Made by a program: the position numbers and the translations under genes
Notes under the pieces: generated by a model
Database searches by the model: none
What the model was told of the DNA's origin: nothing
What the model saw: only the letters and a program-made list of their open reading frames with translations
DNA from: G963556115 sp963675945
GTDB taxonomy: Bacteria; Planctomycetota; SZUA-567
DNA length: 64,000 nucleotides
Assembly: GCA_963675945.1 (NCBI GenBank)
Contig: OY780932.1
Span: forward strand, 3,410,001-3,474,000
Direction of reading: 5' to 3'
Shown here: positions 28,533-37,638 of the stretch, piece by piece
How positions within the stretch are numbered: the first letter of the stretch is position 1
Layout of the letters: the number at the start of each line of letters is the position of its first letter

Positions 28533-29915
28533 ATGACTGGACAGAAAAAGCTCAAACCGTTTATGATTATTGTCGGCATCACCGCCGCCCTTGCCGGCCT
28601 GCTCTTTGGACTGGATATCGGAGTAATCTCAGGCGTACTCCCCTGGCTCGATAAAGACTGGCATACCACGACCAAGGACAAGGAGGTAATTGTAAGTATT
28701 ATTCTGGTTGGAGCCTTTCTCGGTTCGATCCTGGCAGGTTATATATCGCGTAAAATCGGCAGAAAGAAGACTATGTTGATAAGTGCGCTCATCTTTGTCG
28801 CCGGCGCCATTCTCTCTGCTTTTGCTCCAGATCCAATTCTTATGGAGGTAATAAGACTCTTTCTTGGTCTAGCCATCGGTATTGCTTCATTTACCGCGCC
28901 GCTCTATCTCTCTGAATGCGCTCCCCAGTCAACCAGAGGAGCCCTTATCTCCATGTACCAGTTAATGATTACTATCGGCATTCTTGCTGCCTTTATCTCC
29001 GATACCTTACTGGGCTACGGAGGACACTGGAGATTGATGCTCGGAGTTATCGCTATTCCAGCTATTATCATGTTTATCGGCATCCTCTTCCTCCCGGAAA
29101 GCCCGAGATGGCTCTTCCTTGCTGGCAAGCGCTCCGATTCCGAACGCGTTCTTAAAAGACTTCGTGGTGACGACGAAGAAGTAAAGAAAGAGATCTTTGA
29201 GATTGAGGAAGCTCTCAGAGAAGACAGCCCAGAATCCGGCTGGGGCTTACTGAAGAATTCAAACTTCAAAAGAGCGGTAATTCTGGGAATCTTCCTCCAA
29301 CTCTTCCAACAGTTCACCGGTATCAATGTCATGATGTACTACGCGCCGGAGATCCTCAAACAAGCCGGTTTTGCCAGTGACCATGCTCAGATGTGGGGTA
29401 CCGTGCTTATCGGGCTGATCAACGTCCTCTCCACCTTTATCGCTATCGCCTTTGTCGATAGATTCGGGCGTAAACCTATACTATATATCGGCTGCGCCAT
29501 TATGGCGATTTCGCTCTTCCTGGTAGGTGTAATCTTTAAGATTGGGGTCGATAGCTCGCCTAATCTGCCGTTTGTTACTATTGGCCTCATCCTAACCTTC
29601 ATCATCGGTTTTGCTTGCAGTGCCGGACCTCTGGTCTGGGTCGTCTGTTCCGAGATATACCCGCTCGCCGGACGTGATGTCGGAGTAACCCTGAGTACGG
29701 CCAGCAACTGGATCTGCAACGCCATCGTCGGTGCAACCTTCCTGACTATGCTCAATGTCTTTGGTAATTCTGTCACCTTCTGGATCTTTACCGCCTTCAA
29801 TATCATCTTCTTCCTGGTGGTTCTAATCTTCACTCCGGAGACCAAGGGCGTATCTCTGGAGAAGATCGAAGAAAACCTGATGAGCGGCAAGCGCCTGCGT
29901 GATATCGGGGTTTAA
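28533..29915 (+). CDS. Sugar:proton symporter, MFS sugar porter family
   Basis: Twelve-helix transporter of 460 residues. All sugar porter family signatures are present: GLDIGVISGVLPWL in helix 1, GRKKTM in loop 2-3, PESPRWL before the central cytoplasmic loop, QQFTGINVMMYYAPEI in helix 7, DRFGRKP in loop 8-9, and PETKG at the end (residue ~435). The closest characterised relatives are XylE, AraE and GalP; the sugar is not assignable. ATG with GTAGGAG upstream. Monocistronic by its surroundings. Confidence 0.93.
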   Translation: MTGQKKLKPFMIIVGITAALAGLLFGLDIGVISGVLPWLDKDWHTTTKDKEVIVSIILVGAFLGSILAGYISRKIGRKKTMLISALIFVAGAILSAFAPDPILMEVIRLFLGLAIGIASFTAPLYLSECAPQSTRGALISMYQLMITIGILAAFISDTLLGYGGHWRLMLGVIAIPAIIMFIGILFLPESPRWLFLAGKRSDSERVLKRLRGDDEEVKKEIFEIEEALREDSPESGWGLLKNSNFKRAVILGIFLQLFQQFTGINVMMYYAPEILKQAGFASDHAQMWGTVLIGLINVLSTFIAIAFVDRFGRKPILYIGCAIMAISLFLVGVIFKIGVDSSPNLPFVTIGLILTFIIGFACSAGPLVWVVCSEIYPLAGRDVGVTLSTASNWICNAIVGATFLTMLNVFGNSVTFWIFTAFNIIFFLVVLIFTPETKGVSLEKIEENLMSGKRLRDIGV

Positions 29916-30133
29916 GCTACGACATAAAGCAATTATGCTTTGAGGGCAATCTGCACCCTTTGCGGGCATCAAGCCCCCCAAAGCCCTGACAAACGATGTC
30001 CGTTTGATCACATTTTTCGCAAAGCGTAATACGAAGCATAGGATATGCGCAAAAGTATCACCCGCTATCCCTGAAATATTTCGCCAAACTACTAAAATTA
30101 CCAACGCAATTTTAGTACTCCACTGAGACGAAA

Positions 30134-30168
30134 AATACCAGCCAGCAACAAAGTTGCTGGCTGGTATT
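30134..30168. repeat. Perfect 16-bp inverted repeat, possible bidirectional terminator
   Basis: AATACCAGCCAGCAAC and GTTGCTGGCTGGTATT around a 3-base loop, in the gap between the convergent sugar porter and aminotransferase genes; ATTATCTCTTTT follows on the plus strand. Confidence 0.65.
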
Positions 30169-30184
30169 ATCTCTTTTAGTTTAA

Positions 30185-30212
30185 TATGAAAATCACGTTA
30201 GTGATTTTCATA
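30185..30212. repeat. Perfect 12-bp inverted repeat
   Basis: TATGAAAATCAC and GTGATTTTCATA flank GTTA. It is located ~100 bases after the stop of the leftward aminotransferase gene. Confidence 0.5.
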
Positions 30213-30311
30213 ACTCAATCGGTTCCCCCAGCTCAGGCACAAGGTAAGTCAAAGACGCTGCGAATAGGCGAACAGCGACTGAGAGTATAATCATAGACCG
30301 CCGAGAAGCAA

Positions 30312-31184
30312 CTAGATACTCGGTAATTCCTTTAGCATTCGCTCCTGCACCGCAAACGCAACCTGCTGTGTAAGCGCTCCCGGCGCAAACTTTTTCTCAT
30401 TCAACTGCGCAACCCGGAGTACTCCCCCTGCCCCGCTGCTAGTAATAAACAATTCGTCAGCCTTGGCCATAAGCTCCGAGCTCAGACTCTCCTGATAAAG
30501 CATTATGCCCTCTCGTGCCAATGTATCAATAACAAACCCACGCATCACCCCGGGTACGACGCCATCCCGCTGCGGATGCGGGGTAACCACCCCACCATCA
30601 ACTACAACAAATATATTAGCACGGGTAGTAGATAGTAGCGCCCCAGTCTCATCATGAATAACCGCCTCATCATAACCTGCAGCCACCGCCCGCCGCAGAG
30701 CCACATGCTCCCGCATACTCCGGGCAAACTTGTGCACCGCCAACGGATCACCCCGCAGACGTCTGTATGGAGCGGAAGCCAACCTCAAGCCTCTTGACTT
30801 GATCTCCTCGGAGTACAGTTCAGGTTCGAGCAGAATCAGTTCATTGACCCCCTGGGGCAGCAGAATACCATACTCCTCCTCGACCTCGACACACCCCGGA
30901 GTAATGAGCAGACGCACCCGTCCGTCATAGATTCTAGAGCGCGAAGCAAGGGTAGCAATATCCCGGGCAATACGCCGCGGACTCAGGGCGTGGGCGATAC
31001 CGATCTCTGGCAAACGCAGACTGGCCGCGAGAGTATCGATATGCTGCTCAAGTCGAAAGGGTTGTGAATTGCGGAGCAGAATATCAGTTGCGAGCGCTTC
31101 GCCCCAGAGAATACTCCTGTCCAGTACTGGCAGACGCGCCAATTCCCGCCGCATCAATTCACCATTGATAATAATATGCTCCAC
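30312..31184 (-). CDS. Class IV PLP-dependent aminotransferase
   Basis: A 290-residue fold-type IV PLP enzyme, the family of branched-chain aminotransferase, D-amino acid aminotransferase and aminodeoxychorismate lyase. The PLP lysine lies in LAVHKFARSM (~residue 155). The glutamate motif region is YDEAVIHDETGALLSTTRANIFVV, and TPHPQRDGVVPGVMR binds the cofactor phosphate. Which of the three activities applies cannot be decided. GTG start, with the ribosome-binding sequence GGTAGGG overlapping the end of the upstream gene. It is the last gene of the selA-selB operon. Confidence 0.85.
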   Translation of the reverse strand: MEHIIINGELMRRELARLPVLDRSILWGEALATDILLRNSQPFRLEQHIDTLAASLRLPEIGIAHALSPRRIARDIATLASRSRIYDGRVRLLITPGCVEVEEEYGILLPQGVNELILLEPELYSEEIKSRGLRLASAPYRRLRGDPLAVHKFARSMREHVALRRAVAAGYDEAVIHDETGALLSTTRANIFVVVDGGVVTPHPQRDGVVPGVMRGFVIDTLAREGIMLYQESLSSELMAKADELFITSSGAGGVLRVAQLNEKKFAPGALTQQVAFAVQERMLKELPSI

Positions 31185-31185
31185 C

Positions 31186-32700
31186 CTAAAGCCCTACCTT
31201 TCGTTTCAGAGCTTTGGTCGGACAGCTCTGCACACAATCCCCACACGCCAGACACTCACTCCCGCCCACCTCTTTACGTACATCAAGCTCTACCGGGCAG
31301 ACCGTGTCGCACTTACCGCAGTCAACACACTTATCCTTCTGCAAAACAACCTTGAATACGGCAAACCTGGCCACCAGACCATACATCGCTCCAAGCGGAC
31401 AACAAGTCCTACAGAAAAACCTGCTAATAAATATTGACGCTATGATAATCAGAAACGTAATGACCAAACGCAGCAGATTCATACTCGTAGTCGCCGAAAC
31501 AATCTCACTCAGATCTCCACTGCCGAATAACTTGCTTGGGATATCAGCTTCAATAGCAGCCACTGGACAATAGGTACAGAAGAGTGTTGCATAGTTCATC
31601 GAAACCGCTGTCTGCTCGGAGAGAATCACAATATCAGCTTTATGCAGCAGATATGGCACGGTAAAGATATCTGTGGTATAATTCGCGCCGGGTTCGAGCC
31701 GCTGCCGGTAAATTTGCTCTTCGCCCCGCCAGATCTCTTCCCCGGTATCTGTGCTAATATAGGCTGGAGTTATACTAAATTCATCCAGCGCCAGTTGGCT
31801 AAGATTCTGCACCGTCACCTCCACTACCAGTTCGGTCTCTGCATAATCTGCCTCTTGGGATTCTTGCAGCAGTTCGAATACCGACTTATTACTATCGATA
31901 TTTCCCTGTATCTGCTCATTCTCGGTAAGCAGGTCATCCAGATCAAACCCTCCGCCGCCCACGCCGACCGGCTCAAGACCAGAAGTTTCTGGAGTTACAC
32001 CACTCTGCGAACTCGGCTCAACACCTTCACCCTCTCCCAGCATTTGCTCTAAGGAAAAATCCTGCAGATCATCCCCCTGCTTGGATCCGGCTCCAAATCC
32101 GACAGACCTCAAGCCACCCTCAGCACTCTCCCCCAATCCCGCTGGCGGTAACGGAAATCCCCCCTCGGTAGTCTGTACCGGGGTCTTTACCTGAGTAAAA
32201 TATCCCCGGTTCTTCTCTGCAAATTGAGTAATATCTAAGGAGGGCTTGTCTTCGGCTACTATCGGCTCGGTAATTTTGATATAAGCTTTCTCCACCCCAA
32301 AACCAAAGATATAGGTCAGAATGAAGACCGTGAGCAGCATTATCACGTACTTCAAATAACGTAACGGCCGAGGCAGGGAGAACTTCCTGGTTTTAATACG
32401 AAACAATAGCTCTTGCAGCAGGCCAAAGGGGCAGGCATAGCCGCATACCAACCTACCTAGAAATATTCCAATAGCAAGCACCATACCCAGAGCCAACGCC
32501 GGAATATTCCGTACGCCAAAGCCATACCCGATCACCCCCACCGGGCAGGAAAAGGTTGCCCACGGGCAACCATGACAGTTGAAACCAGGAGCACAGATAT
32601 TCTTAGCCGAAATACCGAATATATTGAGATTATATATAAAAGTCGAAGCAAGCGCAGTATAGTTTCGTACCTGCGACCAAAACGGCTGGACTCTTCGCAT
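31186..32700 (-). CDS. Membrane polyferredoxin, NapH/MauN-like, with acidic insertion
   Basis: Electron-transfer membrane protein of ~504 residues. Membrane segments occur near residues ~65-90, ~125-145 and ~405-430. Cysteine motifs in order: CAPGFNCHGCPWATFSC (N-terminal), CGYACPFG (~100), CTYCP (~375), CRTCCPLG (~430), then two ferredoxin clusters near 455-490 (CVDCGKCDTVC, CLACGDCVQSCP). This is the NapH/NosR-C/CcoG layout, which passes electrons across the inner membrane. Between helices lies a ~200-residue Gly/Glu/Asp-rich, probably periplasmic insert. Start ATG at 32700, after GAGGATC. It is encoded between the putative selenoprotein and the aminotransferase. Confidence 0.85.
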   Translation of the reverse strand: MRRVQPFWSQVRNYTALASTFIYNLNIFGISAKNICAPGFNCHGCPWATFSCPVGVIGYGFGVRNIPALALGMVLAIGIFLGRLVCGYACPFGLLQELLFRIKTRKFSLPRPLRYLKYVIMLLTVFILTYIFGFGVEKAYIKITEPIVAEDKPSLDITQFAEKNRGYFTQVKTPVQTTEGGFPLPPAGLGESAEGGLRSVGFGAGSKQGDDLQDFSLEQMLGEGEGVEPSSQSGVTPETSGLEPVGVGGGGFDLDDLLTENEQIQGNIDSNKSVFELLQESQEADYAETELVVEVTVQNLSQLALDEFSITPAYISTDTGEEIWRGEEQIYRQRLEPGANYTTDIFTVPYLLHKADIVILSEQTAVSMNYATLFCTYCPVAAIEADIPSKLFGSGDLSEIVSATTSMNLLRLVITFLIIIASIFISRFFCRTCCPLGAMYGLVARFAVFKVVLQKDKCVDCGKCDTVCPVELDVRKEVGGSECLACGDCVQSCPTKALKRKVGL

Positions 32701-32762
32701 CAAAGATCCTCAACACAAAACAGAGTAGACTATTACTACTCAACCTTATTAATTTTAAACTG

Positions 32763-32793
32763 GCAGTGCCCCGCACCACCGGACAAGCACTAC
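32763..32793 (-). promoter_or_regulatory. Candidate bacterial SECIS hairpin after an in-frame UGA
   Basis: On the minus strand, two bases after the UGA at 32798-32796, GUAGUGC pairs with GCACUGC (7 bp, one G-U). An asymmetric internal loop (UUGU/G) follows, then CCG/CGG closing the loop GUGGUG. The apical loop starts ~17 bases from the UGA, within the spacing known for bacterial SECIS elements, and contains a GGU. No U-tract follows, which argues against a terminator. Confidence 0.6.
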
Positions 32794-33047
32794 ATTCAGG
32801 TAGGGCAGTCATCAATTTCTACCGCCTTCGGTCGCAGCGACTTGGCGTCATAGAGCTTGCCGTCGGCACCTCTTATCAATAACTGCCCGGACTCAATGCT
32901 CTCGATATACTCATCCCCGCTGACAACCGTTGCCGTGCCTGCATCAAAACGCCCCACCTCATGCTCTTCAAAGAAGAGAGAGTAAACCATAATCCCTAGC
33001 GCCAGCAGGATCAGCAGGATAGTGACAACACTTTGCTTATTCTTCAT
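32790..33047 (-). CDS. Small membrane protein, putative selenoprotein with C-terminal CxxU (UGA recoded)
   Basis: 83 codons up to an in-frame UGA, then Met and UAG if UGA is read as selenocysteine (85 residues). Residues 1-6 are basic, 7-25 form one membrane helix (VVTILLILLALGIMVYSLFF), and the rest is predicted outside. The end reads VEIDDCPT-UGA-M, giving Cys81-Pro-Thr-Sec84, a thioredoxin-like CxxU redox pair. The ATG shares one base with the selB stop (TGATG), so translation is coupled to the selenocysteine elongation factor gene. A SECIS-like hairpin follows. If UGA is a normal stop, the protein simply ends after Thr83. Family not recognised. Confidence 0.75.
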
Positions 33048-34966
33048 CAGCTCTTATTATCAATAATTTTCCGACCATTTTCAAGTCTAATCGTCAAACC
33101 AAGTTTATCAAAATACTCTAATATAGCGACCGCATGATTGCGACTAAGCCCACAGACCCGGCGCCAGGAAGCAATATCCACCAACTCTATGCCGGCAAAC
33201 TCACGCAACAACAAGGCTTTGAGTTCAGCAACATGCACCGACGAGACCAGGTACTTTCCCCCGATCACCACCCCCACCCCAGTAGCAACCAAGATACCTA
33301 CAACCGCCTGCCCGGCTTTAGCACTTACCCCACAGCTATCCCGAAGTTCACCAAGGGGGAGCCAGTGTAAGGGTTCAGTCAGCAAACTCTGACTTGCCAC
33401 CTGGTACATGCTAAGCTCCTTACCCTGGAGTGCCGGCTCAAAGCCGCTGGCAGCAACAAACCCGCTCCCTTTTTCGATGGCTATATACTCTTGCAAGTAC
33501 CTAAGCATACGTTCAACTCCACGTACTGGCACCCCAAGAATCGTAGCTGCATATTCATAATCCATACCCAGGCGATAAGGATTCTGTTGATGATAAAAAC
33601 GGAGTTTCTGCGCAAAACTCGCTGCCAGAATCTCCAGTTTCTGCGTTACCGCCCAGCAGTTATCCGCCACCATCCTGAGCTCTGTTTGCGCAACGAGCCG
33701 CTCAAGCTCAGGCTGAATTGACTCTGGAGCCAGATGACCGAGTACTCCTATATCCTGCCTACTCACCATAATCTGCCTACCCGCCAACAACTCTGCAAGG
33801 GTATAATCAGTATTTTCCACAGCCTCAGCTGCTGCCTGAAAGAGTACCGAACGGTAACTATCCTTACTGCTGAGGCGGTACCCGCCATCTGAGGAAAGAA
33901 TAATTCCACCACCGATATTCCCGAAGGGGCTGGCAATCCTCAATAAAAATCTGTCACCTGCTGCCAGCACACTCTCTCTTTCCAGTTTCAAATGCCCAAA
34001 TCCCACGCCACCAGGCTCAAGCGAACTTTTACGAAAGAGTTTGAACGAAGCGTTACAGGATAGAGTCCCGACATACGCCCTGCACCTGGTTACTCTCGGA
34101 TAACAGTAGTCATCCGAAATATTCTGTAAACGCACGATATACTCGGCAGAAGTCTTGTATTCCCCGGCATGGAGTACATCACCACGGGTAATCTCCCGAG
34201 TACTGCATACCGCGTCGAGATAATCGATATTTAGCGCCAAACACCTGCCGTATTCAGCCTTTTCAAGCTTACTTCCGTAACTTTCAATACCACGAATACG
34301 TACCCCACCCCCATTCAGACGCAGATAATCGTGCAAACATACCTTACCGGAACAGGGTATACCGGTAATTATTAATCCATGTCCCTTTGCGAGAAAAGTC
34401 CTCTCAACAAATACACGTAAAACCCGTTTATCATCCCTGCGCTCAAGTCCACTCACCGCTTGCTCAAGCCCGCTCCGAAGCTGCTGCAGACCGGCAAAGG
34501 TCTTTACCGAGGTATAATACGTACCCACCAGTTCCAGCCCCAGCTCCGCCACCAACCCCTCGGCCGCCGCCGCCACCGGCTCCATATCCTGCTCGTGAAC
34601 AAGATCAATCTTAGTAATCACCAATATAACTCGAGCCGAGGTAAGCTGAGCGACTATATGCAGATGCTCGCGGGTCTGGGGCATTACCGACTCATCGGCG
34701 GCAACGACCAAGATCAACAGATTAGCTGCGGCCGCCCCGGCGACCATATTCTTGATAAAGTCTTCATGCCCCGGCAGATCTACAATGCCGACACACCGAC
34801 TGGTGCTCAACCGGCACGGCGCGAAACCGATATCAATACTGAGCCCCCGCTCCTTCTCCTGCGGCAAACGATCGGTATTACAGCCCGTCAACGCCTCGAC
34901 CAGAGCAGTCTTGCCGTGATCCACATGCCCCGCAATCGCGATAATTACCGGTAAGACACTATCCAT
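33047..34966 (-). CDS. selB: Selenocysteine-specific elongation factor SelB
   Basis: GTPase that carries Sec-tRNA to UGA codons by binding the mRNA SECIS hairpin. The N-terminal EF-Tu-like part has GHVDHGKT (G1), the switch region RGLSIDIGF, DLPGHEDF (G3) and TKID (G4). Domains 2-3 follow, and the C-terminal ~200 residues (~440-639) are the winged-helix SECIS-binding repeats (VEILEYFDKLGLTIRLENGRKI). 639 residues is standard. ATG, with GGAGG supplied by the end of selA 11 bases upstream. It shows that this organism decodes UGA as selenocysteine. Confidence 0.97.
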   Translation of the reverse strand: MDSVLPVIIAIAGHVDHGKTALVEALTGCNTDRLPQEKERGLSIDIGFAPCRLSTSRCVGIVDLPGHEDFIKNMVAGAAAANLLILVVAADESVMPQTREHLHIVAQLTSARVILVITKIDLVHEQDMEPVAAAAEGLVAELGLELVGTYYTSVKTFAGLQQLRSGLEQAVSGLERRDDKRVLRVFVERTFLAKGHGLIITGIPCSGKVCLHDYLRLNGGGVRIRGIESYGSKLEKAEYGRCLALNIDYLDAVCSTREITRGDVLHAGEYKTSAEYIVRLQNISDDYCYPRVTRCRAYVGTLSCNASFKLFRKSSLEPGGVGFGHLKLERESVLAAGDRFLLRIASPFGNIGGGIILSSDGGYRLSSKDSYRSVLFQAAAEAVENTDYTLAELLAGRQIMVSRQDIGVLGHLAPESIQPELERLVAQTELRMVADNCWAVTQKLEILAASFAQKLRFYHQQNPYRLGMDYEYAATILGVPVRGVERMLRYLQEYIAIEKGSGFVAASGFEPALQGKELSMYQVASQSLLTEPLHWLPLGELRDSCGVSAKAGQAVVGILVATGVGVVIGGKYLVSSVHVAELKALLLREFAGIELVDIASWRRVCGLSRNHAVAILEYFDKLGLTIRLENGRKIIDNKS

Positions 34967-34977
34967 AGAATACCTGT

Positions 34978-36366
34978 TTATCCTCCAAAGGTCGCAATAA
35001 TCTTCTCAGGCAGAATTTCAAATTCACCGTCAAGCAGCGCAATCATATCTATCCATATTTTCCCCGCATTAATCCGTGAAAACACCCCGTTACTTCTGAG
35101 TAATCGCGCTCCAGACTCAGCGGTGGTATTCTCCAGGTCAAGCACTACGGCCCAGGACTCTACCCCGGAATCAGGTAGTGACCCGCTGCCGATATATGCC
35201 TCACTCCTACTCACTGTCACCCGCGCCCTGATCTTACCTTCAAGGTTTTCCGCCAGTTCTTTGGCTCTGTTTGCTAGCAACTCTTTGGCAGTGCTCAGCA
35301 TCCTGTAAAGTGGAATCTTCTGCTCATGCTCACCGTTTACCCAGATCCCCAGAGTCGCCTCCAGCGCCGCCAGAGTCAACTTATCCACCCGGAACATCCG
35401 CGCAAACGGATTCTTCCTTACCTTCTCCACAAACTCCCGTTTGCCGCAGATAATCCCAGATTGCGCCCCTCCGATCAACTTATCCCCACTGAAACAACAT
35501 AAATCTGCTCCCGCAGCAATAGAATCAGAAATAAGAGGTTCATCCTCCGCCCCCCATTTACTGAGCGGCACCAAAGCCCCACTACCAAGATCGTCAATAA
35601 TATGCACCCCCAGCTCTCTAGCCAGATTCGCAAGTTCAAGTATCCCCGGGGTACCGCTAAATCCACGTAACCGATAATTCGAGGTATGCACATGTATTAA
35701 TGCTCCAACCTCCGGCTGATACGCTGCCCGGTAATCACGAAGATGCGTACGGTTGGTTGTGCCTACCTCCCGCATTATCGCCCCACTCATCTCCATAACA
35801 TCCGGCATTCGAAAGGCACCTCCAATCTCTACGAGCTGCCCGCGACTTATCACCACCTCTTTATTACAAGCAAGAGTATTGAGCACTAACATAGTCGCAG
35901 CAGCATTATTATTTACAACCGTCACCGCTTCCGCCCCGGTCAACTCCCGGAGCAAAGCCTCCACCCGACTCTCACGGAGTGAACGCTTACCGGTAACCGG
36001 ATCACTCTGCACCGGGGTATATCTAGCAGCAGCCTGTACCGCCACGGCCGCTTCCTCGGCAAGAGGGGCTCTCCCTAGCCCCGTATGTAATAAGATTCCG
36101 GTGGCATTAATAACCCTGCGGTTCTGCGGCGCGATAAACGAATTCAATGCCAAAAGCAACTTGCTTTTGATCAGACTACAATCCGGTTCAAGCGAATTGC
36201 CCGCACATATATCCTCTCGTAGCGCATCAAGAATAATCTTGAGTTGAAGTTTTACCATCCCCTTACCCGCTTGCTCGATTATTTCAAGCAGTTGCGGATC
36301 CTCAAGTAATCTGCCGATAGCCGGAATAGCCTGCAATCTACGCTTAATTTCTTCAGTCATGCTCAT
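34978..36366 (-). CDS. selA: L-seryl-tRNA(Sec) selenium transferase SelA
   Basis: PLP enzyme converting seryl-tRNA(Sec) to selenocysteinyl-tRNA(Sec) with selenophosphate. It has the family N-terminal domain, the NATGILLHTGLGRAPL motif (~95-110), and the PLP-lysine motif FSGDKLIGGAQSGII (~residue 290). Near 462 residues, as usual. I chose the ATG at 36366 because GAGGG lies seven bases upstream; the first ATG, six codons earlier, has no ribosome-binding site. First gene of the operon selA-selB-CxxU protein-polyferredoxin-aminotransferase. selD and selC are not in the window. Confidence 0.96.
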   Translation of the reverse strand: MSMTEEIKRRLQAIPAIGRLLEDPQLLEIIEQAGKGMVKLQLKIILDALREDICAGNSLEPDCSLIKSKLLLALNSFIAPQNRRVINATGILLHTGLGRAPLAEEAAVAVQAAARYTPVQSDPVTGKRSLRESRVEALLRELTGAEAVTVVNNNAAATMLVLNTLACNKEVVISRGQLVEIGGAFRMPDVMEMSGAIMREVGTTNRTHLRDYRAAYQPEVGALIHVHTSNYRLRGFSGTPGILELANLARELGVHIIDDLGSGALVPLSKWGAEDEPLISDSIAAGADLCCFSGDKLIGGAQSGIICGKREFVEKVRKNPFARMFRVDKLTLAALEATLGIWVNGEHEQKIPLYRMLSTAKELLANRAKELAENLEGKIRARVTVSRSEAYIGSGSLPDSGVESWAVVLDLENTTAESGARLLRSNGVFSRINAGKIWIDMIALLDGEFEILPEKIIATFGG

Positions 36367-36612
36367 CTCATAACCCTCAATCATTAATTAGAATATTAAA
36401 ATATATTCTTACGCTGATTATAATGGCAATCAATAAAATAACTACCAGTATTCTCAAAATTCTTCTAATCTATCTTATATCTTGCACAAAAAAGGTAATT
36501 ATATATACTTACTTTAGTGCTTATTGTCTATAGCAGATATGTAAGCATGCCTAAACCGTATTATAGTCTACTGTATTTAATATATATTTATTCGTTGTGG
36601 AGTTAATAAAGA

Positions 36613-37614
36613 ATGTCGAAGAAACTATTTATACTTACCCTGTTCGCTATCTCTTTTTCTACATTTGCCGCCGATCTCTATCCACCAGAAGAAGAAATGT
36701 CCCAAGCGCAGAAGATTCTTTTCAAATCTGCTCCACTCCAAGTTATTGATACCAACAAAGGCCTTGATACCATAATCTCATTCCCCAATGGTGCCGGCAA
36801 CGCAGCCGAAAACTACTCGAAGTTAAATGAGCTCTTCAAAGAAGACCGCTTGCCCGGGCCTTACATCGACATCAAAACAAACAATCAAGGGGTAAAAGAG
36901 ATCTTCAAAGCCACAACCAAAAAGGAGTGTGATCTCGCTCCATATTTCCCGTTTATGGACAAGGCGACGGTACGCCAGCCCGATATTATCGTTTTTTTAA
37001 CCTATCTAAACAGCATGTTTGATATTGCCGATGCGCTTGAAGGTAGAGGTGACATCAAAGGCGCAGAAGCGATTCACCAGCGGGCGTTTATCTATGGCTG
37101 GCAACTGACCCAGCAACCAACCACTGTAGTCTCGCTTATGCTCGGAGTTGCCATCAAACGTGAAGCTGCAGAACAATACTCATCCTTCTTATTCCGCAAA
37201 ATGGACATGAAAGGCAGTGATCAAGCTCGCGAATACAAAGAGTATCTTGAAGAGGTAGGTTTCAGATTCAACCGTATACAGAACTTCTTTCTCGGCTCGG
37301 TCACCAATTTCAATTCCCTCTTCAGTTCAATCAAGATCGCCACCGAATCCGAGAGTATCGTCTGGAGGCAGCAGGCTATCCTTATACTCGGCTTGTACCG
37401 CTTTGGTGTAGTCAATGGCGATGGTGAGATTATTACCACCGACGAAAAGATGCAGAAGTACGCCGAGAATGCCCTGGTATATATTGCGGAAAATGGCAAG
37501 ACCAAGACCGAACGCGAGCTTGCAGCTTGGACCACTCAAAAGCTCACCCCAGAGTTATTTGTAAAAATTAATAAAAACATGGAACTTTCACCATATGATA
37601 TCGGCAATAAATAA
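36613..37614 (+). CDS. Secreted protein of unknown function
   Basis: A 333-residue protein with a clear signal peptide (residues 1-20, KKLFILTLFAISFSTFA, cleavage before ADLYPP). The mature part has no motif I recognise. It is mostly helical by composition, with a segment near 110-190 (DALEGRGDIKGAEAIHQRAFIYGWQL) that resembles TPR-like helices. Only two Cys at most, no repeats, no membrane segments. cbiB follows 24 bases downstream on the same strand and may be co-transcribed, but no functional link is evident. Confidence 0.75.
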   Translation: MSKKLFILTLFAISFSTFAADLYPPEEEMSQAQKILFKSAPLQVIDTNKGLDTIISFPNGAGNAAENYSKLNELFKEDRLPGPYIDIKTNNQGVKEIFKATTKKECDLAPYFPFMDKATVRQPDIIVFLTYLNSMFDIADALEGRGDIKGAEAIHQRAFIYGWQLTQQPTTVVSLMLGVAIKREAAEQYSSFLFRKMDMKGSDQAREYKEYLEEVGFRFNRIQNFFLGSVTNFNSLFSSIKIATESESIVWRQQAILILGLYRFGVVNGDGEIITTDEKMQKYAENALVYIAENGKTKTERELAAWTTQKLTPELFVKINKNMELSPYDIGNK

Positions 37615-37638
37615 CAGGTAGAATCAGGAGAAACCGAT

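Larger units (their letters stand above)
29916..30311. other. Hairpin-rich intergenic region
   Basis: About 400 bases between a convergent pair of genes with no credible coding frame. It holds three clear inverted repeats (30090-30117, 30134-30168, 30185-30212) plus smaller ones near 29926-29941 and 29989-30006. None has a strong T-tract on the expected side except weakly the second. Confidence 0.55.

Noticed and set aside
29823..30104. 93-codon minus-strand open frame after the sugar porter
   Set aside because: It overlaps the porter's 3' end and shows no conserved feature or ribosome-binding site.
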